Shown here: in pieces, positions 1 to 38,636 of the stretch | Numbering within the stretch: position 1 is the stretch's first letter | Layout of the letters: each line of letters opens with the position of its first letter | Assembly: GCA_020746105.1 (NCBI GenBank) | Contig: CM036618.1 | Span: 6,022,501-6,086,500 of the forward strand | Origin: Trogon surrucura | Taxonomy: Eukaryota > Chordata > Aves > Trogoniformes > Trogonidae | Length of the DNA stretch: 64,000 nucleotides | Direction: 5' to 3' | Program-made: the position numbers and the translations under genes | The notes under the pieces: model-generated | Told to the model about the DNA's origin: nothing | Seen by the model: only the letters and a program-made list of their open reading frames with translations | The model's database searches: none

Positions 1-28079
<28,079 letters not shown>

Positions 28080-28465
28080 AGCACAAAATTCCATTCGTCG
28101 CTGGTGTAACATTTTAAAAGTGTACAGATACTTCTCCAGAAGCTTTTGCCCTCAACTACAGAAACGTAGTCTGCTGTTTGCATCTTGTCAAGTTTCGTTC
28201 CTTTAATGGACTGTTCCAAATGGTCTAAGTGGCTTTGGCCACTATTAAAAGTTGGACTGAAATGTCCAAAATTTTATTAAAAGAAAAAAATCACTCTGGT
28301 ATGATTTTAGCCATGTCTTCATTTGCTAGGGTACCCTATCACATTATTCCTAGTGTTCTGTCAGTCTTAAGACCTGTAAGATACATGCCTGCAGAATAAT
28401 GTCTTTTGAATAAACCTGGAATGATGAAAAACAATGAAGAAATAAAATGCCTGTCTTATAATTTG
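28080..28465 (+). other. CDC5L: CDC5L 3' untranslated region (3' end estimated)
   Basis: This sequence runs from the stop codon to the inferred cleavage zone. Two close ATTAAA signals (28244 and 28276) and two AATAAA signals (28409 and 28441) are present. GT/T-rich sequence at about 28490-28510 would serve as the downstream element of the last signal. The end at about 28465 is an estimate; use of the proximal signals would shorten the UTR to about 200 nt. Confidence 0.7.
28409..28446 (+). promoter_or_regulatory. Paired canonical poly(A) signals of CDC5L
   Basis: AATAAA occurs at 28409-28414 and again at 28441-28446, with T/GT-rich sequence about 50 nt further on. These are the most likely main polyadenylation signals. 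The upstream ATTAAA variants at 28244 and 28276 are weaker candidates for shorter transcripts. Confidence 0.65.
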
Positions 28466-28964
28466 AATTCAATCCTCCCTTATCCTAGGCCTCTTTTGTG
28501 TTTCTGGTAAATTGTCCTTCTTCCTTTCCCCTGTTGCTGCTTTTATTTTCCAAGACTAACTTGTAATAGGAAGGACCTGTGCAGGGTGATGATGGTCCAT
28601 GTATCACCACGATCCCAGTTCTTCTCTGTACTTGTGACTAACCCCTCCCGTTTCTATCAAGAGGTTCAAATGGTCCTGCTGGCAGTAACTTCACTGTCCT
28701 GATACAAGGTAGGTTTAAGTTTTATAAAAGCACCCAGCGCAGCCTAACAGTTCCCACAGATTTCATCAGAAAGTGCACTCTGAAGTTTTCTAAGTATTAA
28801 TGCTTTTAAAATGACCTGTGCATAGTACATGTTCCCTCCACCTGGTTGAGGAGCCTTTTTGCTGCTGACTTTTATACATTGGGCTGACAGATTTGGGTAA
28901 CACCACCATTCTGCCTTGGCACAGGCTTTGTGGAAGACGGTTGTGGAGGCTCTGTCACTGAAAG
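28466..28964. other. Intergenic sequence between CDC5L and the first downstream CR1
   Basis: About 500 nt of unique sequence. At 28914-28950 a stretch (TTGGCACAGGCT ... GGTTGTGGAG) resembles the CR1 3' end but is too short and diverged to call. Confidence 0.6.
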
Positions 28965-30305
28965 GGGTGACTCAGCCTCACCTCCATCCCTGGAAAGGTG
29001 ATGGAACAACTTATCCGTGGCACTGTCTCTAGGCATATCAAGGATAAGAAGGTTATTAGGAGCAGTCAGCATGGCTTTGCCAAGGGGAAGTCATGTTTGA
29101 CCAACGTGATAGCCCTTTATGAAGACATAACCAGGTGGATGGATGGTGGCCATGCAGTGGACGTGGTCTACCTGGACATCAGCAAGGCCTTTGACACCGT
29201 CTCCCACAGCATCCTCATAGGTAAACTGAGGAAGTGTGGTCTGGATGACTGAGTAGTGAGGTGGGTCGCTAATTGGTGAAGGGAAGAAGTCAGAGAGTTG
29301 TGGTCAATGGGATAGAGTCTAGTTGGAGGCCTGTGTCTAGTGGGGTCCCTCAGGAGTCAGTACTGGGCCCAGTGCTTTTCAATATATTCATCAATCACCT
29401 GGATGAGGAGGGATTAGAGAGTGTTGTCAGCAAGTTTGCTGATGACACAAAACCAGGAGGAGTGGCTGACACCCCAGCAGGCTGTGCTGCCATTCAGAGA
29501 GACCTGGACAGGCTGGAGGGCTGGGTGGGGAGAAATCTGATGAAGTTCAACAAGGGCAAGTGTAGAGTTCTGCACCTGGGAAAGAACAGCCCCATATGCC
29601 AGTATAGGTTGGGGACTGCCCTGCTGGAGACCAGCACAGGGGAAAGGGACCTGGGGGTTCTGGTGGACAGCAGGATGACCATGAGCCAGCAATGTGCCCT
29701 CGTCGCCAAGAAGGTCAATGGCATCCTGGGGTGTGTTAAAAGGGGAGTAGCAAGTAGGTCGAAAGAGGTCCTGTCCCTCTGCTCTGCCCTGGCGAGGCCA
29801 CATCTGGAATCTTGTGTCCAGTTCTGGGCCCCTCAGCTCAAGACAGGGAACTGCTGGAGAGAGTCCAGCACAGAGCCACAGAGATGATGGAGTGGAGCAT
29901 CTCCCTTATGAGGAAAGGCTGAAGGAGCTGGGTCTCTTTAGCTTGGAGGAGGCTGAGGGGTGACCTCATTAATGTTTATAAATATGTCAAGGGGGAGTGT
30001 CAGGAGGACGGAGCCAGGCTCTTTTCAGTGACATCCAATGACAAGACAAGGGTCAATGGGTGCAAGTTGGAACGTAGGAGGTTCCACAAAAACATTAGAA
30101 GAAACTTTTTTCACTGTGAGGGTGCTGGAGCCCTGGCACAGGCTGCCCATGGAGGTTATGGAGTCTTCTTCTCTGGAGACATTCAAAACCCGCCTGGACG
30201 TGTTCCTGTGTGACCTACTGTAGGTGATCCTGCTCTGGCGGGGTGGCTGGACTGGATGATCTTTTGAGGTCCCTTCCAACCCCTGACATTCCGACATTCT
30301 GTGAA
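28965..30305 (+). mobile_element. CR1 LINE with reverse-transcriptase domain (degraded)
   Basis: This is the longest CR1 copy in the window, starting about 500 nt past the CDC5L poly(A) signals. One frame reads LTSIPGKVMEQL at about 28975, then SSQHGFAKGKSCLTNVIALY and VVYLDISKAFDTVSHSIL (RT blocks) up to a TGA at 29250-29252. The next frame (29273-29887) reads [20 protein letters not shown] and [10 protein letters not shown] (active-site F-A-D-D), then the CR1 C-terminal blocks. A deletion breaks the frame after about 29850. The 3' UTR ends at about 30305 with ACATTCTGTGAATG. It is non-functional. Confidence 0.94.
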
Positions 30306-31496
30306 TGGACTCTTTCTTATTCATCGAGGTACTTTTCTAAACCTCATCCAAAATCTTTCCGAGTGCTGTTCAGTCAGACCACACTTGCCTTAGATGTTCC
30401 TGCTTAAAATTGTGTCAGCTATTCCCAATGCTTTATGTGTTTGCCAGAGCCAGGCATCTCATTAGAGGATTGCTTTCGTGTTTTTATTTTTGTGGAGGTG
30501 TTCATCTCTCCTTTGGGGATGTATCTTATTTCCAGCTCTTACACTTTGGGTCTTTCGAGATATTGTTTGTGGAAATGCATAGGGACAAAGGCAAAACTGC
30601 ATTGTTAACAGCCCAGAATTCAGCAGTTAAATACATCCAGTTGCATGCATCATGCTTGTAGGTATTTGAATTTAAATGAGGGCTTGTGATTTTACCTTGT
30701 TACAGAATGTCACTTTATTTAAGCCCTGGACATATTACTGGGGTACACTGTCGGGGTTGTTTAAGTGCCATCCGCAGTAATCCGTGATAATCAGAGGTTT
30801 TTAAAAGGCAACCTCTCTGATTTCTATTGATCACTGACAGCAGTAGGTACACAGCCAGCCTTGGAAATTCTTTCCCTTTACACACCACGACATCATTCTT
30901 CTGAAGTATTAATGCAATTAGAGACTGCATACTTCTAGAAATGTGTTAAATATTTAACTAAACCAGAGCACATCTGGAAAGAAGTATTAAGCATCAATCT
31001 TTTAGCATATGGGGTGTTTTAGCTTGGATGGTTATGCCCAAGAGGAAAAATCATATAAATGCGTATCATGACAGTTCTTGTGGTTGTGTGGTAGCTGGAG
31101 ATATTAACAGAAAACCCTTGTAGGTTTACTGGTACCACAACTAAAATTATTTCCTTTCATTTTGGGGCTAGAGCAGAGCCTCTTTCATGTTGCCTCTATT
31201 TTTGACAGCTTCGGAGCTAGACAGGTATTCAAACACTCTGCCTCAGCAAATATTTTTAATGGCAACTTCAGAAGGACTGATAAATCGTAAAGGACTCTTT
31301 TTTTTTTTTTTTTTCCATGAAATGCATACAATTAACTAGTTATTAATTGTGGCAGATAAACATTTGTGGCATGCAAAGCAGCAGATAGAGGTGATTATAT
31401 TTGAAAGGTACCTGCAGGTTTGTTTGGGGTTTTCTCCGGTTCAGTTTGTTGACACAACAAGTTGGCACTTGTGCAAGTTTGCAGTTTTCCCTATAG
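30306..31496. other. Unique intergenic sequence
   Basis: About 1.2 kb of AT-rich single-copy sequence with a long T-run at about 31296-31314. No gene, RNA or mobile element is recognised. Confidence 0.6.
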
Positions 31497-31670
31497 CACT
31501 GTAGGTGCTTCTTGAGCTCGGAAAGAGTGCTGGGGAGGGACTGATGCCGGAGTGCTGAAGGGCCTGACGAGCCCTGCTGTAATCAGGGCTGTAGCAACCA
31601 GAAGACAGAAAGTATGAAGGTGATGTTAAGCTGTAGAGATTCCCTCTTCCTCATCTTGACTTTATCCTAG
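31497..31670 (+). repeat. Direct repeat copy A (174 bp)
   Basis: It matches 33500-33659 in the same orientation. By eye, all differences are transitions (about ten), apart from two indels of 8 and 6 nt that make this copy longer. Both copies contain the same short inverted repeat, AGCCCTG/CAGGGCT with a 7-nt loop. The repeat family is not one I recognise. Confidence 0.85.
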
Positions 31671-31869
31671 TCAGGCTTTTTGTCCTCAAGCTTCTGTCTG
31701 TCTCAGTAATGAAAGAAAACTAACGAAACAAAGTCTCCTGCCTTACTCAGAGTTCTTGAAGCTTGCTCTCTTACCATGCTTTGGCTTTTTTATCTGCTCT
31801 GAGCCGCCAGGAAAACCTGCTGCGAGCCAGAGAGAGACCCTTTCAGTTCAGAAGGTGCTCGAGGCCCTG

Positions 31870-33495
31870 TGGTGCTGTCATGTCCCTCCCAGGACGTGAC
31901 AAGTGACTTAGATTCATAATTCCCCAATGGAGTGGACAACGGTGAGACAAGTCTGAAGGTCCGTACACAAACATTTATTAATTTCTCACATCGGGCTCAT
32001 GACAATTGGTTTTAGTTACACGACACATTAGGCAGGCAATATACTATGACTTAACAATAACCAGGAATAGGTATACAACAAACTACAACAAGCTATTTAA
32101 TGATAACAAGGCAAAAGGACATATAACAACTTCTTACAGGCAGTATTATACTTAACTACAAGAAAGTATAAACTGGGCAAGCAGTATGAAAGGTCTTGCG
32201 TTACTTAGTGAGAATCACAGAATCACGGAATGTTAGGGATTGGAAGGGACCTCGAAAGATCATCAAGTCCAACCCCCTGCCAGAGCAGGAACGCCTCGAT
32301 AATGCTACACAGGAACGTGTCCAGGCAGGTCTTGAATGTCTCCAGAGAAGGAGACTCCACAACCTCCCTGGGCAGCCTGTTCCAGTGTTCTGTCACCCTC
32401 ACTGAGAAGAAGTTTCTTCTCGAGTTTAAGCGGAACCTCTTATGTTCCAGTTTCAGCCCATTACCCCTTGTCCTATCAGTGGTTGTCACCGAGAAGAGCC
32501 TGGCTCCATCCTCGTGACACTCACCCTTTATATATTTGTAAACATTAATGAGGTCACCCCTCAGTCTCCTCCAAACTAAAGAGCCCCAGCTCCCTCAACC
32601 TTTCCTCATAAGGGAGATGCTCCACTCCCTTAATCATCCTAGTTGCCCTGTGCTGGACTCTCTCCAGCAGTTCCCTGTCCTTCTTGAGCTGAGGGGCCCA
32701 GAACTGGACACAATATTCCAGATGGGGTCTCACCAGGGCAGAGTAGAGGGGAAGGAGAACCTCTCTTGACCTACTAACCACCCCCCTTCTAATACACCCC
32801 AGGATGCCATTGGCCTTCCTGGCCACAAGGGCACAGTGCTGGCTCATGGTCATCCTGCTGTCCATCAAGACTCCCAGGTCCCTTTCCCCTACACTACTCT
32901 CTAATAAGTCATTCCCCAACTTATACTGGAACCTGGGGTTGTTCCTACCCAGATGCAAGACTCTAAAAGAGGGAGGGGATAGAGAGGGATAGAAAGAGAC
33001 AGATCGCTGGTCTGGGTTCCTGCATTGGTCTCACAAGCAAGGATTCTAGGACACCATCATGTTTACTTCTCCTCCAGCACTTTTCTTCTTGGTGTCTTCA
33101 TCTCTGTCTACATGCTCCTTCTCCTGTCTCTGTGTCTCCTCTCTGATGTTTTGCTTTTTCTTCCTTCAATTTATATACACTTTTCTCCATGTGGACGTGC
33201 AGTGTGTCAGGTAGGGGATCAAGGTACTTATTGTTTTCCATAATCTTCATTAACATATGTGATTGCCCTATCTCGTTGGGAGATATGAGACAAGGCCATC
33301 CCTCCTCTGCAAGATTCCCCATCTCATGCATATTCAGGCCAAGGCTGTTTGAGGCATCGGTTTCCTGCTTCCCTCTGCCACATTCCATTGGGCACTTACC
33401 AGTTGGCCACACAGGACCAGAAACCAGTCTTGGTTTCGACCACGCTGGGGGTTTGTAAAATGCCAAGAAATGTTTACGGCAAACATTTGCGCATC
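31870..33495 (-). mobile_element. Possible LTR of an endogenous retrovirus-like element, split by a CR1
   Basis: Read on the minus strand, this stretch has an LTR-like order: a TATATAA box at about 33171-33177, a purine-rich stretch, then after a nested CR1 a T/A-rich section with AATAAA (plus-strand TTTATT at 31974-31979) followed by GT-rich sequence. Near its end is an imperfect inverted repeat, TGTCATGTCC/GGACGTGACA, at 31876-31901. No gag, pol or env reading frame and no certain primer-binding site is visible, and the boundaries are estimates. It could instead be ordinary AT-rich DNA. Confidence 0.35.
32216..32965 (-). mobile_element. CR1 LINE, 5'-truncated, nested in the LTR-like segment
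   Basis: The plus strand starts CACAGAATCACGGAATG, then TTGGAAGGGACCTCGAAAGA and TCAAGTCCAACCCCCTGCC. The minus-strand frame 32554-32958 reads [34 protein letters not shown] and [20 protein letters not shown], then a frame break near 32560. The remaining C-terminus lies in 32223-32489. It is relatively well preserved and lies inside other repeat-like sequence, so it inserted after that sequence. Confidence 0.94.
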
Positions 33496-33499
33496 TGTC

Positions 33500-33659
33500 C
33501 ACTATGGGTGCTTCTTGAGCTCAGAAAGAGTGCTGGGGAAGGACTGATGTCGGAGTGCCTGATGAGCCCTGCTGTAATCAGGGCTGTAGCAACTAGAAGA
33601 CAGAAAGTGTGAAGGTGGTGTTAAGCTGCAGAGATTCCCTCATCTTGACTTTATCCTAG
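33500..33659 (+). repeat. Direct repeat copy B (160 bp)
   Basis: This is the partner of 31497-31670 in the same orientation, about 1.8 kb downstream. It shares the blocks GAGCCCTGCTGTAATCAGGG and CATCTTGACTTTATCCTAG. The flanks of the two copies are unrelated beyond these limits. Confidence 0.85.
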
Positions 33660-36600
33660 GTAACTACTGCTAGAGATTTCAATCTTTGGTTTGCAGACAC
33701 AAAATATCGATAGAGGCGTGGCTACGCCGTCACTCCCTTCCCAGAAGTATCCCAGCACCATAGGACATCAACTTTTCACAGGCAGATGCTTCAGATGTTG
33801 CTTGAGGTAGGTTGGCCTGGGTATCACTCACAGCCTCAGTGCCCATTCTAAATCTTATATCTTGCTGAAATCACCCCTAAAACTTCAACACTTTGACACT
33901 CTGTACACGTGTGGGTTGGATCCAGAAGGATGTGAGTGAGCGGCAGAGCTTGGCTAAGACATCCCGAGATCAAGGAACTCGGGTGTGGTATGTTCAAATG
34001 GAGCGCCTAGGAAACCCGTTTAACCAAATTTGGATGCTGGTAGACGTCAACACTTCCAACAGCAGGTGGTGATGGAGCTTGATATTTCTAGATCTCTTTC
34101 CTGGGCTTAGGCCCAGTTTATGCAATATGATTTGTAACTGAATACAGATGTTTGGTGGACACGAGGGTGATCGGCACACCTTGACACCAAATTTTTATTT
34201 TAAACCTCTGAAGCCAGCCACTAATTTGATCTTTGTTTCCAAGAACAATAGCAAGTATACTCACAAACATTGCAAACTAGTCAACAGTTTACTGCAGCGA
34301 GTAAACCATAACCTAGCTGAGCGACAGAGGTGGGATGGGGGTTGTGTGTGTTAACAATTATTTTGAGAATTATTTAACATTCTCCCTGAGAAATTCCTTC
34401 ATTTCCACGTAGCATGCCAAGATCTATCTGCAAGCCTTTAAAGAATTGCAGCTGATGATTTTCCTCCCTTCCTGGAACCAGACTTGGCATTTACATATTG
34501 GATCAATCCCATCGCTGGAGCCTGCTTCAAAGTCTGTGGAGTTGATAAGACTGTCATTTACTTCAATTGAGTTGGATTCAGGTACCTGGGAAGGCTAATA
34601 GCACAGCAGCCTTAAATTGTAACAGCTGAGCGTCTCGTCTATACCCGGCAGATAACAAAAATCAAGCATGAGCTACGGTTAAGGGGGAGGCTTTTCTAAG
34701 ACACAGGAGGTTCCTTGTGAGAAATCCAACAGGGCTGGAGCCAGCACTTCAAAACATGGCAAATCTCCAGGGGAATAAGCACTGTTTTAACAACGTAATT
34801 AGTCACTCCAGCCAGCAATGGCCAAGACACACTGTAGTTCTCTGGCTTGCTTAAGCAGAGAACAGTGCCAACAGAGGGAGCATCTTGTCTTTGCCCATTG
34901 CTGCTTGTTCTGCTTTTGCACTCGATTTTGCTGGCGCAAGCACTGGGGCAGCCCCATTTGGGGTAAAATGTGTTGAACCAACTTGGTCGTCCCATGCCCT
35001 GCACAGACATGAATTGAGCCAACTTTCAAGGTAGGAAGCGTGAGGGAAGGTGGAAACGGGGCAGAATTACCTGTCAGAGACTCACCCACTTCACTGTCTA
35101 CTGAAACATGGTCTGTGGTGCTCCCAAGCAAGTAGCTAACGTGAGGCAACTACCAACGATCAGGCACTCTAACCCCGACTCAACTGGGTTTGAGCCCCTG
35201 ATGATAAATGCTGGAGATTCGTGGCTTTTTGCAAACGTGACCTGAACATAGATTTCTAAAGAAAATCCATCAAAAACCATGTCTGGACTACTTGGTTTGG
35301 CTGCAAACTGGCTAGCAGTATCTTGAACTAGCGTGTGAACTTTGGCTTGCCTTCCATATCCCAGGACAGTGATGCTGCTGGAGAAGATGACATTATTGTG
35401 GTCTGGACTTAATCTCCTTCACATTCATCTCAGGAATCCAGCTTGCAGTTATCTTCCATTCGGTGGGTTCAAAGCAACACCTGTCTTCCGAGCAGGGTTT
35501 AAAAGTGAAGTATCAAATAGCGTTTCCCCCTTTTTCTTAGTTGAGTGAAACGCATGTTGAAAAATAGCCAGATACTCCTCGAAAAGCAAAGCGTCCTTGT
35601 AACTGATTCCAGACTTGTACTTTCTGCCTTTCTAGGACTCCAGCTTGCAACGGAGCAACAGGATACCTGGTTCTGCTGGGTTTGAAGACTTTCACTCACA
35701 TTAACTCAGGTGAGAGTGACTGATTCTCTCAGAAAAGGACTTGAGAGACGTGCCTAACGTATACGTAAGCTGACCCATCCCTATGTCTCCACCAAATACG
35801 TGCAATTGTCCCACCACCTCAAAAGTTCAATGTGGTCTTTAACTGCTTTATTGATTCAAGGCCTTAATGACTTTGAAGCAAAGGGGAGTAGCAGTGAATC
35901 AAAAGAGGAGCTTGACTTTTTGGTTGCATGCCCCTCCAGCTAGCCTCTGGCTCACTAAATTTTTTTATGTATTTAAATGAGGTGGCTTTAGCCAATTCCC
36001 GCTGCCTTGGGCATAGCTGTGATCCACACAGTAGGTGAAAAATTAAAGTGGGTACAAGCAGTGTTTTACAACATCATTTCTGCTGCCGGTATGATTAATC
36101 ATAGTGGGTTTGATTGTTTGCCAGTTGTTAGGGGGTGTTTTCTGGGTTTTCTTTATAATTTATTAGGAGATGCCTTAGTGTCAGGGCTAGAAAAATCTCG
36201 CTTTTGAGTCAAAGTCAAAGGTTTTTCATATATCAGACTAGACAGGGTCTGCCTCATTAGATCACTTTCAGGTTTCCAAGTTACAACTGTGGTTCTGATG
36301 TATTTGAATTCCTTAAAGATTCCTCAAAGGAAATGCAAGTACCTCTTGTAAGATCATTTACGTACATCGAAAGCATTTATGAATTGTGACACGAGGAAAC
36401 ACAGACTATTTTATTATTTATTCAGTTCATCTATCAGATCTTTTGCCAAGTACATGCTCCAGGTAAATGCCTAACGTGTGTGTTATGTTCCCCTCCTCTT
36501 CCCTCACTCCCGTCTCCCAAAAAAACAGAAATGTGGGGTCTGTTTTGTATAATTATAATGCCAGTAGCATTTAAAAGCATGTTATGCAGCTTAGGTGAGA

Positions 36601-38538
36601 TTGTGACCCCAGAGAAACCAATGGGAGATTTGGCTTCAACTTCAATGCAGCTAAGATTTCCTTTCCTCTCCTCTTCTGTCTGTATTTGATGAGCCCTTCT
36701 GTCAGGAGAAGAAAGAGATCCTCTTTTGAAAAATACTCATAGATGCTTAATAAGGCTGAATGAGCCAGCCAGGATTATGTTTTTATCTTATGGCCAACAA
36801 AATCTATTCCAGAACTAATTCCGATTAAAAGGACTGAATCCACTTGGTGAACCTCAGACACAACGGCACCCCTGGGGTAATTAAACTGTATGATTTTCAT
36901 TTTATTTTTTAAAAAAACCCATTAATTTTTGCACTAATCTTTATAATATCTGGCCTTTGTGTAAAGCATTGATTTCAAATCTGTCTCCCTCTTATCTGTT
37001 AATGTCCATGAATTATCTTAGGGCTTGGGCAGGACCATCACTGTAGCTGGATCTTACATAAAAGAGTGAGTTTACTGGCCGCATTAATTAATCTGCATGA
37101 CAGACCATAAAATGACTATAAACAGAAGTTAAATTATACTATAGTTTGTGTCCCCCCACTTTTCTTTCTTAATTCAAACTCAATCAAACCAATCTCTAGC
37201 AGACAACAATCTTGCCCCTCCTTGTTCTGTGCTCCTATCAGGGGAGGTTCCTTCAAGGGCTAGACTATGTGGGTGGAGAACAAGATATTCATGAACCAAG
37301 CTCTGAAACTAGAATCTCACTTCCCTTTTCCAGCTGTTTTCTTCAAAGATATTCTCCCTCCAGCCTATGCTGCTTCTATGTCCTGAGCTCGTCTTGGCTA
37401 CAACAGCGACCTCAAAGATTTTCATTCCTTTTGTTCCTGATGCTTTAGTTGAACAGAGACAGTGCTGGTCTTCTTGCTTTAATTTTAGAGGAAAACAAGA
37501 CAAAACCTAGAAGCAATAAGTCCTTTGGTGACAGAGGAGAGAGTTCCTTAAATACTAACATCCCCCAGCTCTCAGACACCTGTGGATCCCATGTGTTTCA
37601 AAGATCACTCACTTGACCTGAGCACAGAACCTACTCAGCTGTGATAAACCTGCTTGTTTTTCATCACTGTTGATGAGCTGAACATGGTTCAAATACCCCG
37701 ACTGCACCATTGGCTGGTGATTCTGGAAATGGGAGATGTGGATTTGACAGGTCTCAGCTCTGTAGGCTAAAACCCAAAGGTATTGCTTTGTGGTGCATCT
37801 TCACAAGTCTAAACCTAACCTTGGGCTTTCTGGTGTTAGAGAAACCTGCCTCATTACCCTGTAATGGCTCCATGGTTTTTCTTTTGGCCATGTGCTCCTC
37901 TGAGCAGCAGCCTGACAGGACTCATACATGTACCACTTGCAGACATGGCCAAGCTGAGTCCTCTTGCAAGGCCATCAACCTGCAGAGCAGTTAATGAAGA
38001 AATCACCCAGGCTACTGGGAGAGTAGAAGGAAAGTGTCATCGTCTCTGGCTGAAGCACTCCCTTAGGAAACCAGAGCAAAAATTGAAGATGTGACTTGAA
38101 GCAGAGCATGAGTCGTGCTTTTCTCCAGGTCAGAAAAGCTCCAACCCTGAACCCCTCGGAACTTTCTTCCTCACCTCCATGGCATGTTTTCACCCCATGT
38201 GTCAAATGGGTGGTCATTGCTTTAGAGGGACAGTTTCTGTCCCTGTGCAGATATTTAGTCACACAAGTGCGTCATTTCTGTACGACAAAGTGTCTTTCTG
38301 GAGGAGCTACCAAACCTTCAGCTCTGTCACAAATCTGGAAGTGTCCTAGAGATCAACCATCCAGCATCATTGTGTTGCCTGGAAAGTGTCTGAATACCAG
38401 TGCAGTCAGAATTTTTTGGCTCTGGCCTCCTGCATGGTCTCTAGATAAGAAGGTGGAAGTCTCTCACCGTCCTCTACCCCACAAAAGGACTGTATAGAAA
38501 GGAAGGGATGCCCAAGAATTCTATTTTATGTATTTTAT
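33660..38538. other. Unique intergenic sequence, about 4.9 kb
   Basis: No gene, RNA or mobile element is recognised; open frames here are short and show no family features. The part at about 36780-37140 is AT-rich with homeodomain-type TAATTA/ATTAATTA sites and little simple repeat, so it looks like possible conserved non-coding DNA. Confidence 0.5.
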
Positions 38539-38636
38539 CATAGAATCATAGAATGGCCTAGGCTGGAAGGGACCTTAGAGATCGTTTAATCCAACCTCCC
38601 TGTCATGGGCAGGGACTCCTCTCAACTAGATCAGGC
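38539..38636 (-). mobile_element. CR1 LINE, extreme 3' end only
   Basis: CATAGAATCATAGAATGGCC, GGCTGGAAGGGACCTTAGAG and TTAATCCAACCTCCCTGTCA match the same subfamily as the copy at 5195-5672. The fragment is cut off after about 98 nt, so it is a very short 5'-truncated insertion. Confidence 0.92.

Noticed and set aside
28914..28950. Possible extra CR1 3' fragment
   Set aside because: Only two blocks of about 10-12 nt match; too little to separate from chance.
31497..33659. CRISPR array or tandem array from the repeated blocks
   Set aside because: Only two copies, long and 1.8 kb apart, in vertebrate nuclear DNA.
38096..38497. 133-codon open frame on the plus strand, possible gene
   Set aside because: The translation is low in recognisable structure, overlaps a 95-codon frame on the other strand and has no neighbouring exon-like frames.
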